Positions 20,730-23,338 of a stretch of DNA of 23,338 bases are shown here, in pieces. The translations under genes were made by a program, and so were the position numbers. The notes below the pieces were generated by a model. The model had not been told where the DNA came from and searched no databases. It worked only from the letters and a program-made list of their open reading frames with translations. Within the stretch, counting starts at the first letter, position 1. Each line of letters opens with the position of its first letter. Origin of the DNA: Clostridiales bacterium (GTDB lineage Bacteria; Bacillota; Clostridia; Oscillospirales; Butyricicoccaceae); assembly GCA_004555915.1 (NCBI GenBank), contig SFJM01000029.1, forward strand, positions 1-23,338, read 5' to 3'.

Positions 20730-21941
20730 TCAGGTTGCGTTTTCGCCACGCCATTCGGACATGACCTCTTTGAGACGGCGGATATAATACTGGTAATAAG
20801 CAAGTGGGGTATGCGGCGCCGCCTGATGGTCGGTGCAGATGATGCAGCCGCCCTGGCGGATGACCGGCTCCAGCCGTTTGAATTCCGCTTCGATGGCTTC
20901 CGGGCCGTCGATAATCGCAAGCTTGTTGAAGCCGCCCCAGAATTTCAATGTGGGGAACTGCTCGCGCACCTTGACGATATCCACACCGGCATTGACGTCA
21001 ATGGGAAGCAGGCCGTCCAGTCCGGCTTTCAGGAACTGCGGAACCAGCAGGGTGAAATCTCCATCGGTATCCAGAAAAACCTGTCCCACGCCGCGTTCCT
21101 TGAGGAATGGGATAATCTCCTGATAACATGGCGTGATGAATGCATCAAAGCAGGCGGGAGAAATCATGGGGCCGTTCCGGCCGGACAAATCCTCCTCAAA
21201 GAATACCGTGCTGGGCTGGACGATTTTCAGGATGCCATCCAGCTGCTGCTTATACACATCCAGCTGGAACCGGGCAATATCCTGCAGCAGTTCGGGGTAA
21301 TCATAATAGGCCATCATATGCTCGGCAATGCCGAACAGGTCGCGGGGACACCAGAAGAAGCCCTGCAGCCGCAGGCGGACGGAATACTCGCCCTTTGCGG
21401 CACCTTCCCGATAGGGACCATAGGCTTTTTCCATGTTTTCCGGCGTACACCATTTCTCAAGTGCTTCCAATGTGTGAGCCTTGAGCATTTCCCAGTCATC
21501 CTCATCGGTGACAACCGGACGGATGTCCTGCACAAGGCCGCCGTTTTTGGGATATTTTCGTGTCCATCCGTCCTTGTCCCGGCGGATGGTATAGGTATCG
21601 GTATCCTCTAATGTTTCCTCGTCGAAGGAGATGAACGGGATGCGGAAGCAGATGCGCTTTACCGGATCAAGCCCCAGCGCCTGTTCGTGGTCGAACACCG
21701 GCTCGGTCATCATGGTATTATAATAGTATTCCCATGGTTCATATGGCGTATTTCTCGCATACAGATTATCTGTTGGCAGGGTGGCAAAGTGCACCTTGTC
21801 CAGAAAACCGGTGTGCAGGCCCTGCTCGTCCCAGGCGCGGACAGTTTTATCCCAGGGATACATGCTTTCGATGACAGCGCCGCGATCCAGTCCTTCGTTG
21901 GAAAAGGACAGCGTGCGCAATTCACGTTCTCGGCAATTCAT
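20730..21941 (-). CDS. Uroporphyrinogen decarboxylase-family protein
   Basis: The 403-residue protein has the URO-D superfamily fold pattern, with a C-terminal GGCIICTDHQAAPHTPLAYY and YYIRRLKEV typical of the non-HemE branch. That branch includes MtaA/CmuA-like methyltransferases that handle methyl-corrinoid proteins and a large unassigned set in gut Clostridia. FFEEDLSGRNGPMISPACFD and FLDTDGDFTLLVPQFLKAG are typical of the unassigned set. It is not clearly haem biosynthesis, since no hem genes are nearby and HemE signatures are not evident. ATG 21939-21941 follows AGGAGG; 12 extra residues in a longer frame are rejected. A divergent AraC regulator probably controls it. Confidence 0.85.
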   Translation of the reverse strand: MNCRERELRTLSFSNEGLDRGAVIESMYPWDKTVRAWDEQGLHTGFLDKVHFATLPTDNLYARNTPYEPWEYYYNTMMTEPVFDHEQALGLDPVKRICFRIPFISFDEETLEDTDTYTIRRDKDGWTRKYPKNGGLVQDIRPVVTDEDDWEMLKAHTLEALEKWCTPENMEKAYGPYREGAAKGEYSVRLRLQGFFWCPRDLFGIAEHMMAYYDYPELLQDIARFQLDVYKQQLDGILKIVQPSTVFFEEDLSGRNGPMISPACFDAFITPCYQEIIPFLKERGVGQVFLDTDGDFTLLVPQFLKAGLDGLLPIDVNAGVDIVKVREQFPTLKFWGGFNKLAIIDGPEAIEAEFKRLEPVIRQGGCIICTDHQAAPHTPLAYYQYYIRRLKEVMSEWRGENAT

Positions 21942-21986
21942 ACGGAATTCCTCCTGCTGCATTGCTTTTTGTAACATTATCGTACC

Positions 21987-22037
21987 ATTTGTGATTCGAA
22001 AAGAGTTAGCACAAATGACAGCCAGATTCGCACAATT
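21987..22037. promoter_or_regulatory. Repeated CACAAW sites between the URO-D-family and AraC genes
   Basis: GCACAAAT (22009-22016) and GCACAATT (22030-22037) form direct repeats exactly 21 bases apart, the two-turn spacing typical of AraC half-sites. An inverted copy ATTTGTG lies at 21987-21993. They fill the divergent promoter region. On the minus strand a -10 GATAAT (about 21977-21982) has no good -35, fitting activator dependence. Confidence 0.5.
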
Positions 22038-22057
22038 TCCGGAAAGGAGTACATGCC

Positions 22058-22876
22058 ATGAAACGATACTATCCGTTTACTGCGCCGGATGCCTCTGTGG
22101 CGGTAAATGTCTATCACAGCAGCAGGTCTGTACCGGTGCACCGGCATACGTTCTGGGAAATTTTCCTCGTTACGCGCGGGTCCTGTACCCATGCCAGTGA
22201 AGCAGGCGTGGCTGTGCTGGTGCCGGGGGATGTCTGTATCATTCCGCCGGAAACCGAGCATTCTTTTTCCATGCATGGCGAGGTGGAGATTTATAACTGC
22301 CAGTGTTTTTCGTCTCAACTGCGTCCGGAGGATTGTACGATGCTGCGGGAGATTGCGGACGATGATATATATGGCGGAGGAGTCCGGCTGGATGGGCCGA
22401 CGGCGGATTATATGAAGCAGCGATTTGTGGAAATCCTGCGGGAGCAGGAACAGCAGCGGGAGGATGGGGAGATTGTCCGGCACGCGGCATTGCAGCTGGC
22501 AATTGTCGCGCTGAAACGCGCACAGGGCGTGCAGAGCAGGAGTATGGACCAGTTCGGTCGCGGCAATCGGGCTCGTATCAGACGGGCAACGGAATATATT
22601 GAAGCGCATTTGCAGGAACCGATTGATTTTGCTGCTCTGGCAAAGCAAATGTACCTGAGCGAAAAATACTTCCGGCAGCTGTTTAAGGAAGTGACCGGGC
22701 TGTCTCCGGTAGCATATGTGCACCGGCAGAGGGTGGTGCGGTCATTGATTTATTTGCAAAAGGGCTGTTCTGTCAGCGAGGCAGGAGAGCTGGTGGGCTG
22801 GGAGGATCCGAACTATTATGCCCGGGTGTTCAAACGGGTCATGGGCTGCCCGCCAAAATATTTCAAACAAATTTAA
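22058..22876 (+). CDS. AraC-family transcriptional regulator
   Basis: The 272-residue regulator has an N-terminal cupin ligand-binding domain (about 1-150; PVHRHTFWEIFLVTRGSCTH, VLVPGDVCIIPPETEHSF) and a C-terminal pair of HTH motifs (about 168-272). The latter shows IRRATEYIEAHLQEPIDFAA, AKQMYLSEKYFRQLFKEVTG, and a second HTH ending in NYYARVFKRVMGCPPKYF, the AraC signature. AraC regulators of this kind usually activate neighbouring catabolic genes on sensing a small organic ligand; the divergent URO-D-family gene is the obvious target. ATG 22058 follows GGAAAGGAG. The stop (22874-22876) lies 8 bases before the -35 of rRNA promoter P1, with no terminator between. Confidence 0.95.
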   Translation: MKRYYPFTAPDASVAVNVYHSSRSVPVHRHTFWEIFLVTRGSCTHASEAGVAVLVPGDVCIIPPETEHSFSMHGEVEIYNCQCFSSQLRPEDCTMLREIADDDIYGGGVRLDGPTADYMKQRFVEILREQEQQREDGEIVRHAALQLAIVALKRAQGVQSRSMDQFGRGNRARIRRATEYIEAHLQEPIDFAALAKQMYLSEKYFRQLFKEVTGLSPVAYVHRQRVVRSLIYLQKGCSVSEAGELVGWEDPNYYARVFKRVMGCPPKYFKQI

Positions 22877-22884
22877 AATTTGTG

Positions 22885-22913
22885 TTGACATTTGTCGGAA
22901 ACCGTGGTATTCT
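22885..22913 (+). promoter_or_regulatory. rRNA-type promoter P1
   Basis: TTGACA (22885-22890), 17-base spacer, TATTCT (22908-22913), preceded by an AT-rich UP-like stretch overlapping the araC-type stop codon. The transcribed start contains GCACTCAAC then AAGAG, as in the tRNA-fMet promoter. Confidence 0.9.
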
Positions 22914-22988
22914 ATTTTGGCACTCAACAAGAGCGTCATAACAAAGCCAGATGACTGAAAATCAGAACTGATCGGAAGAAAAAAGTTC

Positions 22989-23017
22989 TTGACAGGATGG
23001 ATAAGCTGTGATATACT
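22989..23017 (+). promoter_or_regulatory. rRNA-type promoter P2
   Basis: TTGACA (22989-22994), 17-base spacer, TATACT (23012-23017). The 16-mer AAAAAAGTTCTTGACA (22979-22994) is repeated exactly at P3. A hairpin CGCTGA-GAGA-TCAGCG (23029-23044) starts about 5 bases after the probable start site. Confidence 0.9.
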
Positions 23018-23085
23018 TAACGAGTTGCCGCTGAGAGATCAGCGACCATGACAAAAACGATTTGAAAAAGAAATGAAAAAAGTTC

Positions 23086-23114
23086 TTGACAAAGCGAGAA
23101 AGTCATGATAAACT
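23086..23114 (+). promoter_or_regulatory. rRNA-type promoter P3
   Basis: TTGACA (23086-23091), 17-base spacer, TAAACT (23109-23114). The upstream 16-mer equals that of P2. A hairpin TGATGA-GAAA-TCATCA (23126-23141) follows the start site. Confidence 0.88.
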
Positions 23115-23183
23115 ATAAAAGTTGCTGATGAGAAATCATCACAGCGAATCGAACCAAAAACTTGAAAAAGTTGAAAAAACTTC

Positions 23184-23212
23184 TTGACAAGCTTGCGGTT
23201 CGGTGATATAAT
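23184..23212 (+). promoter_or_regulatory. rRNA-type promoter P4
   Basis: TTGACA (23184-23189), 17-base spacer, TATAAT (23207-23212), a full consensus match. The upstream 16-mer differs from that of P2 and P3 at one base. A short hairpin CACC-GAAA-GGTG (23226-23237) follows the start site. Confidence 0.92.
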
Positions 23213-23338
23213 AGAAAAGCTACTACACCGAAAGGTGAACGGCGAACATTGTACCTTGTAAATTAAACAACGTGAACTTGAACGAATTACAAACCTGAAA
23301 TTCTTTTGAAGTTTTATACTCAGAAAGACAACCGGAAG
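23213..23338 (+). other. Leader of a putative rRNA operon (16S outside the window)
   Basis: After P4 comes TGTACCTTGTAAATTAAACA (23250-23269), which resembles the boxA-type antitermination and leader-processing sequences found before 16S genes in Firmicutes (TGTTCTTTGAAAACT-like). No 16S 5' sequence (AGAGTTTGATC) is reached before 23338, and no ORF is supported. The rRNA assignment rests on the stacked promoters and this leader. Confidence 0.7.

Noticed and set aside
22979..23189. Repeated units every 97-98 bases resembling an array
   Set aside because: Each repeat is the upstream and -35 part of a promoter, with a differing -10 and hairpin; spacing and content do not fit CRISPR, and no cas genes are present.

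Overview
This window reads as a chromosome segment of a Gram-positive, spore-forming Clostridia (Firmicutes). The evidence is a SpoVT homologue, strong AGGAGG-type ribosome binding sites, an S-layer-homology surface enzyme, a VanW protein, lipoproteins with clear lipoboxes, a single-chain GlyRS and a Gram-positive style rRNA leader. Moderate G+C and the gene styles suggest an Oscillospirales gut bacterium, possibly Butyricicoccaceae, but that is inference. No gene was checked against a database.

Layout. (1) About 1-3600 is accessory DNA: the start of an SDR oxidoreductase running off the left edge, a chimeric DUF4011 remnant with an adjacent broken XRE gene, a repeat-rich junction, an intact XRE regulator, and a tyrosine integrase with an embedded HTH. 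The integrase lies next to tRNA-fMet, a typical integration target. (2) 3602-8331 is core-like: tRNA-fMet, spoVT, an SLH-glycerophosphodiester phosphodiesterase preceded by an overlapping 18-codon ORF, a 49-aa small protein, ornithine carbamoyltransferase and a VanW protein. (3) 8332-8963 has no gene but is full of inverted repeats. (4) 8964-12586 holds pepF and glyS (minus) and tRNA-Pro (plus); glyS and tRNA-Pro fire from interleaved divergent promoters. (5) 12723-13093 is a probable type I toxin-antitoxin locus: a 34-aa holin-like toxin and a convergent antisense RNA. (6) 13210-13875 is a GIY-YIG/ArsC-like fusion. (7) 14447-18094 holds three tandem MglB-like sugar-binding lipoproteins with no permease or ATPase. 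(8) 18139-20616 holds two membrane proteins, MTA/SAH nucleosidase and the divergent LuxS, which are consecutive steps of S-adenosylhomocysteine recycling driven from interleaved promoters. (9) 20730-22876 is a uroporphyrinogen-decarboxylase-family protein with a divergent AraC regulator. (10) 22885-23338 carries four tandem sigma-A promoters, three followed by start-proximal GNRA hairpins, and a boxA-like leader, most likely that of an rRNA operon just outside the window.

The best second-look items are the toxin locus, the four-promoter rRNA leader and its motif shared with the tRNA-fMet promoter, the two interleaved divergent promoter pairs, the triplicated orphan binding proteins, the GIY-YIG/ArsC fusion, and the 21-bp-spaced direct repeats between the AraC regulator and its neighbour.
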